This document shows positions 8,801 through 18,147 of a DNA stretch of 62,765 nt, piece after piece (position 1 is the stretch's first letter; every line of letters begins with the position of its first letter). The DNA is taken from positions 73,649-136,413 of the forward strand of contig JAIQFY010000009.1 of the NCBI GenBank assembly GCA_020072965.1. Reading direction: 5' to 3'. The position numbers and the translations under genes were made by a program. The notes below the pieces were generated by a model. It was given only the letters and a program-made list of their open reading frames with translations. It ran no database searches and was not told the origin of the DNA. This stretch comes from Terriglobia bacterium (GTDB lineage Bacteria > Acidobacteriota > Terriglobia > JAIQFV01).

Positions 8801-10038
8801 CCAAACTTTTTGTGGATTCCCGGACCGGAGTCCCCGCTCCTACCCCGCAGTTCCCCGCAGGCACGATCACTGTGGACACTGGAGTGGCGATCGTGAACCG
8901 TGGCGGAGCTCAGGCAACGATCACCTTCAGTCTCCGCGATGTGACGGGGACGTCGTTGCTGGCCACAGGGCAGGCTTTCATGGCCCCGGGGACTCACGTG
9001 GCCAAGTTCGTGACCCAGCTTCAAGATATCGCGCCGGGCTTTTCGCTTCCGGCCAATTTCACCACCGTGACCCAGTTCGGGACGTTGGAGATCACCAGCA
9101 CCCAGCCGCTTTCCATTCTGGGATTGCGGCAAACCACCAACCAGCGCAATAACAGCTTGTTCACAAGCACCCCCATTGCGGACCTGACTCAGCCGGCTCC
9201 GACCGGAAAAGTGTTCTTCCCGCAGTTTGCCGACGGCAATGGGAACAAGACCCTGTTGATACTGTTGAACACCTCCGGGGCGACCGAGACCGGGCAGGTC
9301 AAGTTCTTCGCAGACACGGGGGCTGTGCTGGTGGTTCGCCAGGCGAACGGCCCAGCGCAGTCGACCTTCGATTACTCGATCCCCCCAGGCGGGGTGTTCA
9401 CGCTGCAAAGCGATGGGTCCCCGACCGTGGCCAATGCGGGGTCGGTACAGGTGGAGCCCAATGGGGCAAACCCCAATGCGCCAGTGGGGGCGGGGGTGTT
9501 GAGTTTTACGCAGGGCGGCGCGCTGGTGACCGAATCGGGCATCCCGTCGGCCACCCCGACGACGCATGCGCGCATTTACGTCGATTTGACGGGTGGGCAC
9601 AACACGGGGCTGGCAATCGCCAGTCCCGGCAGCAGTAGTCTCCTGGTGACCCTGACGGCGTTTCAGACCGATGGCACCACTTTCGCAGGCAGCAATGTGG
9701 CCTCTCTCAACGGGAACGGCCATACCGCGGCATTTGCGGGACAGTTCATCCCCGGGTTGCCCGGTAATTTCACGACGGGAGTTCTGGACATCAGCGCAGC
9801 CTCTCCCTTTGTGGCCCTCACGCTCCGGTCGTTGAATAATGCGCGGAATGATTTTTTGATCACTACGTTTCCCCTGGCCGATTCGAATCAAGCGGCCCCG
9901 CAGCCCTTGATCTTCCCGCAGATTGCGGATGGCGGCGGGTTCAAGACCCAGTTCATACTCCTGGGCGTCAATGGAGCGTCGACGACAACGACGAACCTGT
10001 TTGGAGACAATGGGGCGCCGCTTTCACTTTTGCCATAA
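5803..10038 (+). CDS. Large secreted HEYGH metallopeptidase with FnIII and beta-repeat tail
   Basis: 1411 residues from GTG 5803, which has AGGAGG six bases upstream; an in-frame GTG at 5788 lies ahead of that site. A membrane/signal segment is at about residues 24-46. Then come a propeptide-like region resembling the fungalysin/thermolysin propeptide (FRLVFQNNYHGIPVLNSSV), a catalytic zone with HEYGH at 560-564 and a downstream GEGLAD whose Glu585 is a candidate third zinc ligand (M36/gluzincin-like), a fibronectin type III domain (about 800-880), and long repeats with TGVAI, NFTT, LR..N.RN and FPQ.ADG signatures. Ca- or Cys-rich loops are present. The last repeat stops abruptly. Probably an exported, self-processed protease; the substrate is unknown. 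Confidence 0.85.
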   Translation: MNFTVKPACSTPKAKVLSRKQGVMRAAPFFMLPLLGILILLCINSTGSLLWAKKATELRRQQHPGKTGFEKSKLAGQDIPETPQSLVEAGTLNRQVQEDYASSPAMVGFKRKYGSQWQVVVDERSMVPKSFVGEGIPFSARSQAASKLGPSWQSKLASTETIDGLEKTARQFLADNLVLLKMDPTALTLDAAASGLLEEATGKFRLVFQNNYHGIPVLNSSVSMFVSHGNMVLFDAERIASINISTNPALSSLAAVTLLKQSLGLNDADVLLDHAAELFITLVESPAAKTARATRALAEGSPAALYVGPPGQGYAAELVYRIQFHVPDDERSLVALVDANTGERIDLFDQNRYQKGKVLGAIYTRGPVSTPGFVNSGGQQAPEYLVPFDRFTVLNGGTSINTNPGGVFDPGGLNLAAFSGALSGAQTNVREFGTPLCNSPQGPADSSGNIVFTAHFDDGRCSTSPGSPAPGNGLATHGARNGWFHDNFTITHAQKFLKGFSPAIDAFFNENFNVLVNDGCNAFWDSGCPNAGGQECMDLGSCSIPDGENNQASEPDTMSHEYGHALDAHTKGSANANTGDLGKGEGLADVDAWLNTHRSCLSPGDSFPPLPPGANFHGFPQGDACNSAGFPVEPQILLQTGIRDFNVFLCNDTGSGACPAGTTGRLQSNDQANACGNLRPSDQCRGRLGYECHCEGHLSSGSVLDLFKSLVTRYGTNQAWYMIERFYYLGLPGITSGLGSDGAGSIYSQFLAVDDDDGNLANGTPNGDLIFQAFRAHGIEGAQAVRFQANCTTAPGGPGSPSAPTSFTATSQPSGGIMLQWNAVAGATGYRLYRTAASQPGHNFEADPIPSSYYGRNGVFFKLINPATRGSNPTSGDNLFTGVTSYLDQEVASGYEYFYQVQAVTGSSVSECRSTLSPNLVDLVANATAIGSSQVNLSVSSGGAGTATTVGGSGPVQAGYGVVTTNSGTGPYGTAVFTFSQNNVVVSEAGVPSSPPTTHAKLFVDSRTGVPAPTPQFPAGTITVDTGVAIVNRGGAQATITFSLRDVTGTSLLATGQAFMAPGTHVAKFVTQLQDIAPGFSLPANFTTVTQFGTLEITSTQPLSILGLRQTTNQRNNSLFTSTPIADLTQPAPTGKVFFPQFADGNGNKTLLILLNTSGATETGQVKFFADTGAVLVVRQANGPAQSTFDYSIPPGGVFTLQSDGSPTVANAGSVQVEPNGANPNAPVGAGVLSFTQGGALVTESGIPSATPTTHARIYVDLTGGHNTGLAIASPGSSSLLVTLTAFQTDGTTFAGSNVASLNGNGHTAAFAGQFIPGLPGNFTTGVLDISAASPFVALTLRSLNNARNDFLITTFPLADSNQAAPQPLIFPQIADGGGFKTQFILLGVNGASTTTTNLFGDNGAPLSLLP

Positions 10039-10195
10039 AGGGATCCCCTGCCTTGAGAAACGAGGCCCGCTTGATGGGAAAGCGTAGGGGGACGACAAGA
10101 AAAAGGTCAAAGTCACGTTTGCTGAGCAAATGAGCCCTGAATCGGCGATGGCGCGGGGACCGTCCATACCCTGAATGTCTAGCTTTTTCATGCGC

Positions 10196-10224
10196 TTGAC
10201 ATTTGAAAGAGCCCATCTTAATTT
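10196..10224 (+). promoter_or_regulatory. Candidate sigma70-type promoter of dnaK
   Basis: TTGACA at 10196-10201, a 17-base spacer, then TAATTT at 10219-10224, about 50 bases ahead of the dnaK ATG. No CIRCE-type inverted repeat is visible. A GCCCATCT resembling a sigma32 -10 box overlaps, but its spacing to the upstream box is too short. Confidence 0.6.
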
Positions 10225-10272
10225 TTGAGAGTGGCGTGGGTGCTAACCCGTTGCGCCGTGGAGGATCTAAAA

Positions 10273-12207
<1,935 letters not shown>

Positions 12208-12265
12208 CCCGGAACGGCGTGATCCGCCAAATTTCGGGATCGCTGTCACATTCAAGTCAAACTTC

Positions 12266-12300
12266 GGGCGCTCCGAGAAACCAGAGCGCCCCTTCTTTCT
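12266..12300 (+). terminator. Rho-independent terminator after dnaK
   Basis: GGGCGCTC (12266-12273), a ten-base loop, GAGCGCCC (12284-12291), then a T-rich tract CTTCTTTCT. Confidence 0.8.
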
Positions 12301-12311
12301 ATGGACTCCTA

Positions 12312-12761
12312 ATGCCGACGCCCGCTGATTTGCTCAAGGATCTCATGCTGATTCAAAAGAGGCTGAACTCGCTCTTCGACGAGTCGCAACCCACGTTTGA
12401 CACCTCCCTGATGCCGACCAGTTCGGCCGGCTATTGGACGCCCGTGGTGGACTGCTACGAGACCGATGATAAGTACGCCATTACGGCTGAGCTGCCCGGG
12501 GTGTCGCGAGAGGACATTGACTTGCAAGTCCGGGGTCGAAAGATTATCCTCTCCGGGGAACGCAAACTCAGCCAGGGCATCCCCAAGGAAAACTATCACC
12601 GCGTCGAGTGCGCCTCGGGGAAATTTCTGCGGACCCTTGAATTTTCTACGGAGATTGATGAAACACGCGTCGACGCGCAGTTGACGGACGGGGTACTCCG
12701 CGTCACACTACCCAAACGAACTCCGTCTTCTCGCGTCATTCCCATCGAAAGAAGGGTGTAA
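12312..12761 (+). CDS. Small heat shock protein, Hsp20/alpha-crystallin family
   Basis: 149 residues. The alpha-crystallin domain spans about residues 40-140, with PVVDCYETDDKY at its start, AELPGVSREDIDLQV in the core and the conserved LRVTLPK near the end; a C-terminal I-x-I-like tail (RVIPIERRV) follows. It is an ATP-independent holdase that binds unfolding proteins for refolding by DnaK/DnaJ, which flank it here. ATG 12312 is chosen because upstream in-frame sequence reads through the dnaK terminator; no clear Shine-Dalgarno is visible, so translation initiation is weakly supported. Confidence 0.93.
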   Translation: MPTPADLLKDLMLIQKRLNSLFDESQPTFDTSLMPTSSAGYWTPVVDCYETDDKYAITAELPGVSREDIDLQVRGRKIILSGERKLSQGIPKENYHRVECASGKFLRTLEFSTEIDETRVDAQLTDGVLRVTLPKRTPSSRVIPIERRV

Positions 12762-12839
12762 TTCAAACTGGAATATTGGCTTGCAGGCGAAGCATCCCCG
12801 ACCGACCTGGTGTCGGAGCCAAAGGACCTGCTTAGATAA

Positions 12840-12869
12840 CCCTGACGCGCCTATTCGCCGGGTTTTTTT
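12840..12869 (+). terminator. Probable intrinsic terminator after hsp20
   Basis: An imperfect stem CCTGACG/CGCCGGG (12841-12847 with 12856-12862, one mismatch and one G-T pair) is followed by seven T residues. Confidence 0.55.
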
Positions 12870-13039
12870 GACCCGTCGGACAGTCCCCCGTCGCCGGAGC
12901 GCGGCAGGAGGGCCAAACCCAATCCGACCGCCAGATTTTTGATCACGGACAATGAGTTGCGGCGCCGCTTTCCTGATAACCAGAAATTGAGGCTCCATCC
13001 CCTCGATCGGCGGTGACGGATGGAAGTGAAAAACCAGAT

Positions 13040-14221
13040 ATGGCGCAAGAAGACTTTTACGAGCGGCTGGGGTTAAGGCGAACTGCCAAACCTGACGAAA
13101 TCAAGAAAGCCTACCGACGGCTCGCCCGCAAGCATCATCCCGATGTGAATCCGGGAAACAAGGCCGCCGAGGAAAAGTTTAAAAAGATCTCTGAGGCTTA
13201 CGAAGTTCTGAGCGACCCCAAGAAGCGGGAGATGTATGATCAATTCGGGACTGCAGACCCTCGATTCACAGAAGGCTCATGGCAGCAGGCTCGACCTGGC
13301 GCGGGTGGGTTTGACTTCTCCAATTTCGACTTTTCTAATTTCGATTTTTCAGGTGTGGGGCAAGGTCCATCCAGAACTGGGGCAGGTCGCTCTCCAAAAA
13401 CCGATTTGAGAGACCTGTTCTCCCAACTTTTCAAAGACGGCGCTGTCGGGCGGGAAACAACGCCCACCGAGTCCCTGCGGGGAAGGGACATTGAAACCCC
13501 TGTCCGATTGGACTTCTGGGATTCGATCCGGGGCACAGAAATCCGAATGAATGTCCTCCGCGAGGAGCTGTGCCCGACTTGTGGCGGCACAGGGAAAGGC
13601 CGCAGCAAATCGGCGGGACCTTGCGGCGAATGCAACGGCACCGGCACCATCCACGTGATGCGGGGCCGCTCCCGGGTTTCATCACCTTGTCCCCGCTGCG
13701 GAGGAACGGGAAAATCATCCCCGGTTTGCGGGAGCTGTCACGGATCAGGTCGCATCGAGAAATCTGTTCCCATCAAGGTCCGAATTCCGCCCGGGGTGCA
13801 CACCGGGACCCGCCTGCGCGTCCCCGGCAAAGGGGAATCCGGATTTGAGGGAACTCCCTCCGGAGATCTTTATCTTGTCATCCAAGTCTCGGAACACCCT
13901 TTCTTCAAGCGCGAGGGGGAAAACATCCGTTCGGTGGTTCCCATTACGGTGAGTGAGGCAGCACTGGGAGCGCGGATTGAAGTGCCGACCCTCGACGGCC
14001 GCGCCATTCTAAAGATCCCCGCAGGAACGGAGAGCGGCCAGAAATTCCGATTGGCGGGTAAAGGGGTTAGGTCCTCGAAGGGGGCCACTCGCGGCGATCA
14101 AGTCGTCGAGGTGCAAGTCGTCACTCCGTCCGCGAGCGATGAGCGAACCAAGGAGCTCTTACGGGAGCTGGAACACCTTCACCCCGAAGACCCGCGCGCC
14201 AAGTTGTTTGAGCAGAAATAG
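13040..14221 (+). CDS. dnaJ: Chaperone DnaJ (Hsp40)
   Basis: 393 residues with all DnaJ domains: J domain (about 1-70) with the HPD motif in HHPDVNPG; a short Gly/Phe region with the unusual tandem NFDFS; four zinc-binding CxxCxG modules ([32 protein letters not shown]); and two C-terminal substrate-binding domains. It stimulates DnaK ATP hydrolysis and delivers clients. Start ATG 13040 gives the canonical N-terminus [11 protein letters not shown]. Together with dnaK and hsp20 it forms a heat-shock cluster. Confidence 0.97.
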   Translation: MAQEDFYERLGLRRTAKPDEIKKAYRRLARKHHPDVNPGNKAAEEKFKKISEAYEVLSDPKKREMYDQFGTADPRFTEGSWQQARPGAGGFDFSNFDFSNFDFSGVGQGPSRTGAGRSPKTDLRDLFSQLFKDGAVGRETTPTESLRGRDIETPVRLDFWDSIRGTEIRMNVLREELCPTCGGTGKGRSKSAGPCGECNGTGTIHVMRGRSRVSSPCPRCGGTGKSSPVCGSCHGSGRIEKSVPIKVRIPPGVHTGTRLRVPGKGESGFEGTPSGDLYLVIQVSEHPFFKREGENIRSVVPITVSEAALGARIEVPTLDGRAILKIPAGTESGQKFRLAGKGVRSSKGATRGDQVVEVQVVTPSASDERTKELLRELEHLHPEDPRAKLFEQK

Positions 14222-14380
14222 CGCGGCGTCAGCCTTCTCAATTTACGCTTCCCCTGGCTCACAACCTGCATTAAACTGAGCGGCGATGGGTAGAGCAAAC
14301 GCCGGCTCGCAGCGTTGGATTGAACCGGATTGCTCCTGAACATTTGAATTCAGGTTGATTCTTCTTTCAGCGGAGGTCCG

Positions 14381-15127
14381 ATGCAATACTCCATTGTGGG
14401 CGATGTCATGCAGGCGGTTAAACTTCACTTTGCTCCCGGCGACCGCGCCCAGGCAGAGCCAGGGGCCATGCTGTACATGAAGGGAGACGTCGACATGGAC
14501 GTCTCCATGAAAGGGGGACTGCTCTCGGGTCTGGCCCGCAAGTTTCTCATGGGAGAGAAACTGTTCATGGCTACCTTTGAGTGCCGGGGCCGGGGTGGCG
14601 AGGCGGGTTTCGCCGTCCCATATCCGGGTAGAGTCCAGGCCGTCAATTTGAATAACAGCGCCATCATCGCCCAGAAGCGCAGCTATCTGTGCGCCTTTGG
14701 AGACGTCACCCTTAGTGTCGCCTTCACGAAGCGCCTGGGTGCGGGATTTTTCGGGGGCGAAGGGTTCATCCTGGAGCAAATCGCCGGGACTGGAGTCGCC
14801 TTCATCCATGCCGGCGGTAATTTTGTGGAATTCGATTTGGCCCCCGGTGAGCAGTTGCGCGTGGATACCGGGTGTCTCGTGGCCATGGATCCTACGATCG
14901 ATTATGATATTCAGTTTATCGGTGGTTTTACGCGTTCCCTGTTTGGCGGTGAGGGGCTTTTCTATGCCATGCTCACCGGACCGGGGCATGTTCTTCTTCA
15001 GACGCTCCCGTTCTCCCGTATGGCCGAAGAGGTTCTGAGTGCTGCCCACGGACGGGTGGATGAGCAAAAGGGGATTGCCGGAATCGGGGGAGATATCCTC
15101 GGAAACATTCTCAGCGGAGACAGTTAG
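14381..15127 (+). CDS. AIM24/TIGR00266 family protein
   Basis: 248 residues. The Gly-rich beta repeats (PGAMLYMKGDVDMDV, GGLLSGLARK, FGGEGFILEQI, GGEGLFYA) match the AIM24/TIGR00266 family, which folds as a trimeric beta-helix-like structure and has no agreed enzymatic function in bacteria. The ATG has GGAGG seven bases upstream. No signal peptide, so cytoplasmic. The gene ends just before inverted-repeat copy 2. Confidence 0.9.
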   Translation: MQYSIVGDVMQAVKLHFAPGDRAQAEPGAMLYMKGDVDMDVSMKGGLLSGLARKFLMGEKLFMATFECRGRGGEAGFAVPYPGRVQAVNLNNSAIIAQKRSYLCAFGDVTLSVAFTKRLGAGFFGGEGFILEQIAGTGVAFIHAGGNFVEFDLAPGEQLRVDTGCLVAMDPTIDYDIQFIGGFTRSLFGGEGLFYAMLTGPGHVLLQTLPFSRMAEEVLSAAHGRVDEQKGIAGIGGDILGNILSGDS

Positions 15128-15131
15128 ATAA

Positions 15132-15289
15132 AGGCAAATTCCAAATCACAAAATCCAAATTCCAAATAAAACTCAAGTTCCAATGACCAAACTCCAAATA
15201 GACAGCCTCCCTTGACGAGTTTTTCGGCTCATTGGAATTTGGAGTTTGGAGTTTATTTGGAATTTGGACTCTGGAATTTGGAATTTTAT
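15132..15289. repeat. Long imperfect inverted repeat of TTTGGAATT units, copy 2
   Basis: Left arm at about 15134-15205 (AAATTCCAAAT, AAACTCCAAAT units), right arm at about 15229-15289 (GGAATTTGG, GGAGTTTGG units), with a short centre near CCTCCCTTGACGAG. The right arm matches copy 1 almost base for base. It lies immediately upstream of the DnaC-like ATPase start. Confidence 0.87.
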
Positions 15290-15305
15290 CCATCAGGGAA
15301 CCAAC

Positions 15306-16130
15306 ATGACTACAGAAACCCGTGTTTGCCCCATCTGCAACGGCACCGGCTGGGCTCCGGCAGGCAGCAGCGATTCTCAAGCGGGCGGCGAATCCAGCAG
15401 CCCGGGGGTGCGTCGATGCGACTGTATGCTTGACACGCGGGTCCAGCGCCTTCTCAAAAGCGCGCGAATCCCCCGCCGCTATGAACATTGCTCCTTCGAG
15501 AGTTATACCTTTACATCCAGGACATACCCCGGGACAGATTCCCAGAAATTTGCCAAAGAATTTGCTAAGAAGTTCGCCGAGGAGTATCCCCTGGTTGATG
15601 TGGGACTGCTGTTTATCGGTCCCTGCGGCGTCGGGAAAACGCATCTTGCGGTCTCAATCCTCCGATCCCTTCTCATCAACAAACACATCGAGTGCCGGTT
15701 CTATGATTTTCGTGAACTGCTCAAAGAGATCCAGAACAGCTATAACCCCATCTCCCAGAGCAGCGAAATGGCGATCCTCGAGCCGGTGCTCACCGTGGAT
15801 GTCCTGCTGCTCGATGATCTGGGAGCCATTAAGCCGTCGTTGTGGGTCCAGGATACCGTGGCGTATATCTTGAACGCGCGTTACAACGAAAAGCGGACCA
15901 CTCTCCTCACGACCAACTTCCTCGACACCGAACCCCGGGGCCCGGCCCCGGAGGACGACATGCGGCGCGGCAAAAAAGACCGGGCCGCCCAGAACTATCC
16001 GGTCGAAGAGTCCCTCACTGATCGCATTGGCGTGCGCATGCGGTCCCGGCTGTTCGAAATGTGCAGGGCCATCGACATGAGTGGAGAAGACTTCCGTCAG
16101 GTGGTGAAGCAAGCACACCACAGGTTCTGA
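15306..16130 (+). CDS. DnaC/IstB-like AAA+ ATPase with N-terminal zinc-ribbon-like motif
   Basis: 274 residues from ATG 15306; the upstream in-frame extension translates the repeat and is discarded. The N-terminus has CPICNGTGW and later RRCDC, a likely zinc-binding Cys set. The AAA+ core shows Walker A GPCGVGKTHL, Walker B VLLLDDLGAI, sensor TTNF and an arginine region with DRIGVRMRSRLFEMC. This matches helicase-loader DnaC/DnaI and IstB transposition ATPases. No IS21 transposase or dnaB is adjacent, so a helicase-loader-like or primosomal role is more likely than transposition. It is bracketed by two TTGGAATT inverted repeats, which is odd. Confidence 0.87.
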   Translation: MTTETRVCPICNGTGWAPAGSSDSQAGGESSSPGVRRCDCMLDTRVQRLLKSARIPRRYEHCSFESYTFTSRTYPGTDSQKFAKEFAKKFAEEYPLVDVGLLFIGPCGVGKTHLAVSILRSLLINKHIECRFYDFRELLKEIQNSYNPISQSSEMAILEPVLTVDVLLLDDLGAIKPSLWVQDTVAYILNARYNEKRTTLLTTNFLDTEPRGPAPEDDMRRGKKDRAAQNYPVEESLTDRIGVRMRSRLFEMCRAIDMSGEDFRQVVKQAHHRF

Positions 16131-16326
16131 AAAACAAATTCCAAAATCCAAATTCCAAACAAAAAACACAACAAACAAATTCCAAACAAAAGCCATAGGA
16201 CGGTAGTGGTCTACGACAAGTCCCCAAACGGGACCTCTGTAGTAATCGAGACCTCGAAGCCCTGTTTGTTTGGGACTTGGAGATTGGATTTTGTTTGGAA
16301 TTTGGATTTTGGAATTTGGAATTTGC
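16131..16326. repeat. Long imperfect inverted repeat of TTTGGAATT units, copy 3
   Basis: Left arm at 16131-16192 (AAATTCCAAAC, AAAATCCAAATTCC), right arm at about 16266-16326 (TTTGTTTGG, GGAATTTGGATTTTGG), with a core of about 70 bases unlike the other copies. It begins right at the ATPase stop and ends ahead of the cyaY promoter region. Confidence 0.87.
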
Positions 16327-16358
16327 TCCACTCCTGTGCCGAAGATGCTCTTTTCGGG

Positions 16359-16364
16359 TATAAT
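16359..16364 (+). promoter_or_regulatory. TATAAT -10 element upstream of cyaY-ispG
   Basis: A perfect TATAAT lies 32 bases ahead of the cyaY ATG, just after the third inverted repeat. No good -35 is present at 17 bases, so the assignment is tentative. Confidence 0.4.
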
Positions 16365-16396
16365 TGAGGTTTCCAGAACGAGATCGGGAAAATGCT

Positions 16397-16732
16397 ATGA
16401 ATGATGCGGAGTTCGCAGAGCGTGCCGAACAAACCCTGGCTAACCTGGAGGACCGGTTGAACGAGGCCTCGGCCAACCTGGACATGGAAGTGGAGGCCGG
16501 CGAGGGGACCATCAAAATCCGCTTTGAAGATCCGCATCCGGGTACCTTCGTTTTGAGTCCGAATCCTCCCGCCAAGCAACTCTGGCTGTCCGCGCGAACG
16601 ACCAGCTTTAAGTTCAATTGGTCTGACCCGGCAAATGGATTTGTGCACGAGAAATCAGGCGAGCCTATTGACAAGCTTTTGGGGCGGCTCATCAGCGAGC
16701 AGATGGGGTTGACCCAAGCGGTCGTGATCTAA
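16397..16732 (+). CDS. cyaY: Frataxin homologue CyaY
   Basis: 111 residues. The helix-sheet-helix layout and the conserved stretch [16 protein letters not shown] match CyaY/frataxin, as do the acidic N-terminal helix ([20 protein letters not shown]) and the C-terminal helix. It binds iron and modulates Fe-S cluster assembly in the cytoplasm. It ends one base before ispG, whose product is a [4Fe-4S] enzyme, so an Fe-S-linked two-gene operon is likely. ATG 16397 is preferred over earlier in-frame codons that lie in the promoter region. Confidence 0.88.
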   Translation: MNDAEFAERAEQTLANLEDRLNEASANLDMEVEAGEGTIKIRFEDPHPGTFVLSPNPPAKQLWLSARTTSFKFNWSDPANGFVHEKSGEPIDKLLGRLISEQMGLTQAVVI

Positions 16733-16733
16733 G

Positions 16734-17975
16734 ATGGCAACGATTCAGAGGAGACAGACGAGCAATGTATCCATCGGCAAAACAATCGTGGGTTCGTGTC
16801 ATCCCATCGTCGTCCAGTCGATGACCAACACCGACACCGCCGATGTGATGGCGACCGTGAATCAATGTGCCGCGTTGGCCCGTGCCGGCAGCGAGTGGGT
16901 CCGCATCACGGTGAATGTGGATGAATCCGCCCGGGCGGTGCCGGAGATACGCCGTCGCCTGGATGATCTGGGAGTGGATGCCCCGCTCATCGGCGATTTT
17001 CATTACAACGGCCATCTGCTTCTCGCCCGATACCAGGAATGTGCCAGGGCACTGGCCAAGTACCGGATTAACCCGGGAAACGTGGGAGTCGGCAAGAAGC
17101 ATGACGAGAATTTCAAGACCATGATTGAGGTGGCGCGGGAGCAGGATCGGCCCGTCCGCATAGGAGTCAACTGGGGATCGCTGGATCAATCCCTGTTGAC
17201 GCAGTTGATGGATGAAAACGCCAGACGGGCGGAGCCCCGCGACGCGCGCGAAGTCACCCTGGAGGCCTTAGTCGAGAGTGCGTTGCGCTCCGCGGAAATG
17301 GCAGAAAGCTATGGCCTCGCCCACGACAAGATCATCTTGAGTGCGAAGGTCTCAGGGGTCCAGGATCTCATTGATGTATACCGTCGCCTCGCCGGCCGGT
17401 GCGACTGCCCGCTGCATCTCGGCCTCACGGAAGCGGGCATGGGAGCGAAGGGAATCGTGGCTTCGACCGCGGCGATGAGCGTGCTTCTACAGGAAGGTAT
17501 AGGCGATACGATCCGTGTGTCGCTGACGCCTGCTCCCCAGGGCGACCGAACGGAAGAAGTGCACGTGGCTCAACAGATCTTGCAGTCGCTGGGCATTCGC
17601 AGTTTTTCTCCGCAAGTCACCGCATGCCCGGGATGCGGTCGCACCACGTCGACCTTCTTCCAGGAACTGGCTGACCGGATTCAGACGTACCTGCGCGAGC
17701 AAATGCCGGTATGGCGTGAGAAGTACTCCGGTGTCGAAGAGTTGAGGGTCGCGGTAATGGGATGCGTTGTGAACGGCCCCGGCGAGTCGAAGCACGCGCA
17801 CATCGGGATCTCGCTCCCGGGAAGCGGCGAGGAACCGAAGGCTCCCGTCTATGTCGACGGGAAGCTGTTTGTCACCTTGAAGGGTGAAACCATCGCCCAG
17901 GACTTTAATCGCATTTTGAACCAGTACGTGGAGTCCCACTTTGGTGTTCATGCTGCAAACTTACAAGGGCGCTGA
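16734..17975 (+). CDS. ispG: 4-hydroxy-3-methylbut-2-enyl diphosphate synthase IspG (GcpE)
   Basis: 413 residues. It makes HMBPP from MEcPP in the MEP isoprenoid pathway using a [4Fe-4S] cluster. The TIM-barrel half starts with [22 protein letters not shown]; cluster ligands are Cys298 and Cys301 (CPGCGRT) and Cys344 ([11 protein letters not shown], with the conserved Glu). The length fits the short bacterial form without the plant insertion. ATG 16734 follows the cyaY stop after one base, indicating translational coupling. Confidence 0.98.
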   Translation: MATIQRRQTSNVSIGKTIVGSCHPIVVQSMTNTDTADVMATVNQCAALARAGSEWVRITVNVDESARAVPEIRRRLDDLGVDAPLIGDFHYNGHLLLARYQECARALAKYRINPGNVGVGKKHDENFKTMIEVAREQDRPVRIGVNWGSLDQSLLTQLMDENARRAEPRDAREVTLEALVESALRSAEMAESYGLAHDKIILSAKVSGVQDLIDVYRRLAGRCDCPLHLGLTEAGMGAKGIVASTAAMSVLLQEGIGDTIRVSLTPAPQGDRTEEVHVAQQILQSLGIRSFSPQVTACPGCGRTTSTFFQELADRIQTYLREQMPVWREKYSGVEELRVAVMGCVVNGPGESKHAHIGISLPGSGEEPKAPVYVDGKLFVTLKGETIAQDFNRILNQYVESHFGVHAANLQGR

Positions 17976-18026
17976 GGATTCGCCCCCTCATCCCCTTCGT
18001 GCTAACGCGGAAAAAAAAGGGAAAAA

Positions 18027-18089
18027 AGGGACAGACACCTGCTTTGCTGCCATTCCTTCAAAGTTGCTTAAGAGAAGGTGTCTGTCCCT
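18027..18089. repeat. GGGACAGACACC inverted repeat (REP-like hairpin)
   Basis: Perfect 14-base arms AGGGACAGACACCT (18027-18040) and AGGTGTCTGTCCCT (18076-18089) around a 35-base loop, between ispG and the M28 peptidase. It could act as a transcript end for ispG. The arms resemble a short dispersed repeat I associate with REP elements in unrelated bacteria. Confidence 0.75.
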
Positions 18090-18147
18090 AACCCGCTCGC
18101 CCCTCTCGTGCCCCTCTTGGTTTCCTTCAAATCCTAAGGAGATATCG

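Noticed and set aside
8596-9891. 431-residue open frame on the minus strand
   Set aside because: It lies fully antisense to the metallopeptidase repeats, is Arg/Gly-rich with no recognisable domain, and reflects the GC-rich opposite strand.
10195-10218. Sigma32-type promoter for dnaK (CTTGACA and GCCCATCT)
   Set aside because: Only nine bases separate the boxes; the sigma70-type pair with 17-base spacing fits better.
15111-15644. 177-residue minus-strand frame across the repeat and ATPase start
   Set aside because: Antisense to the ATPase with repeat-derived residues (YLEFGHWNLSF); no domain.
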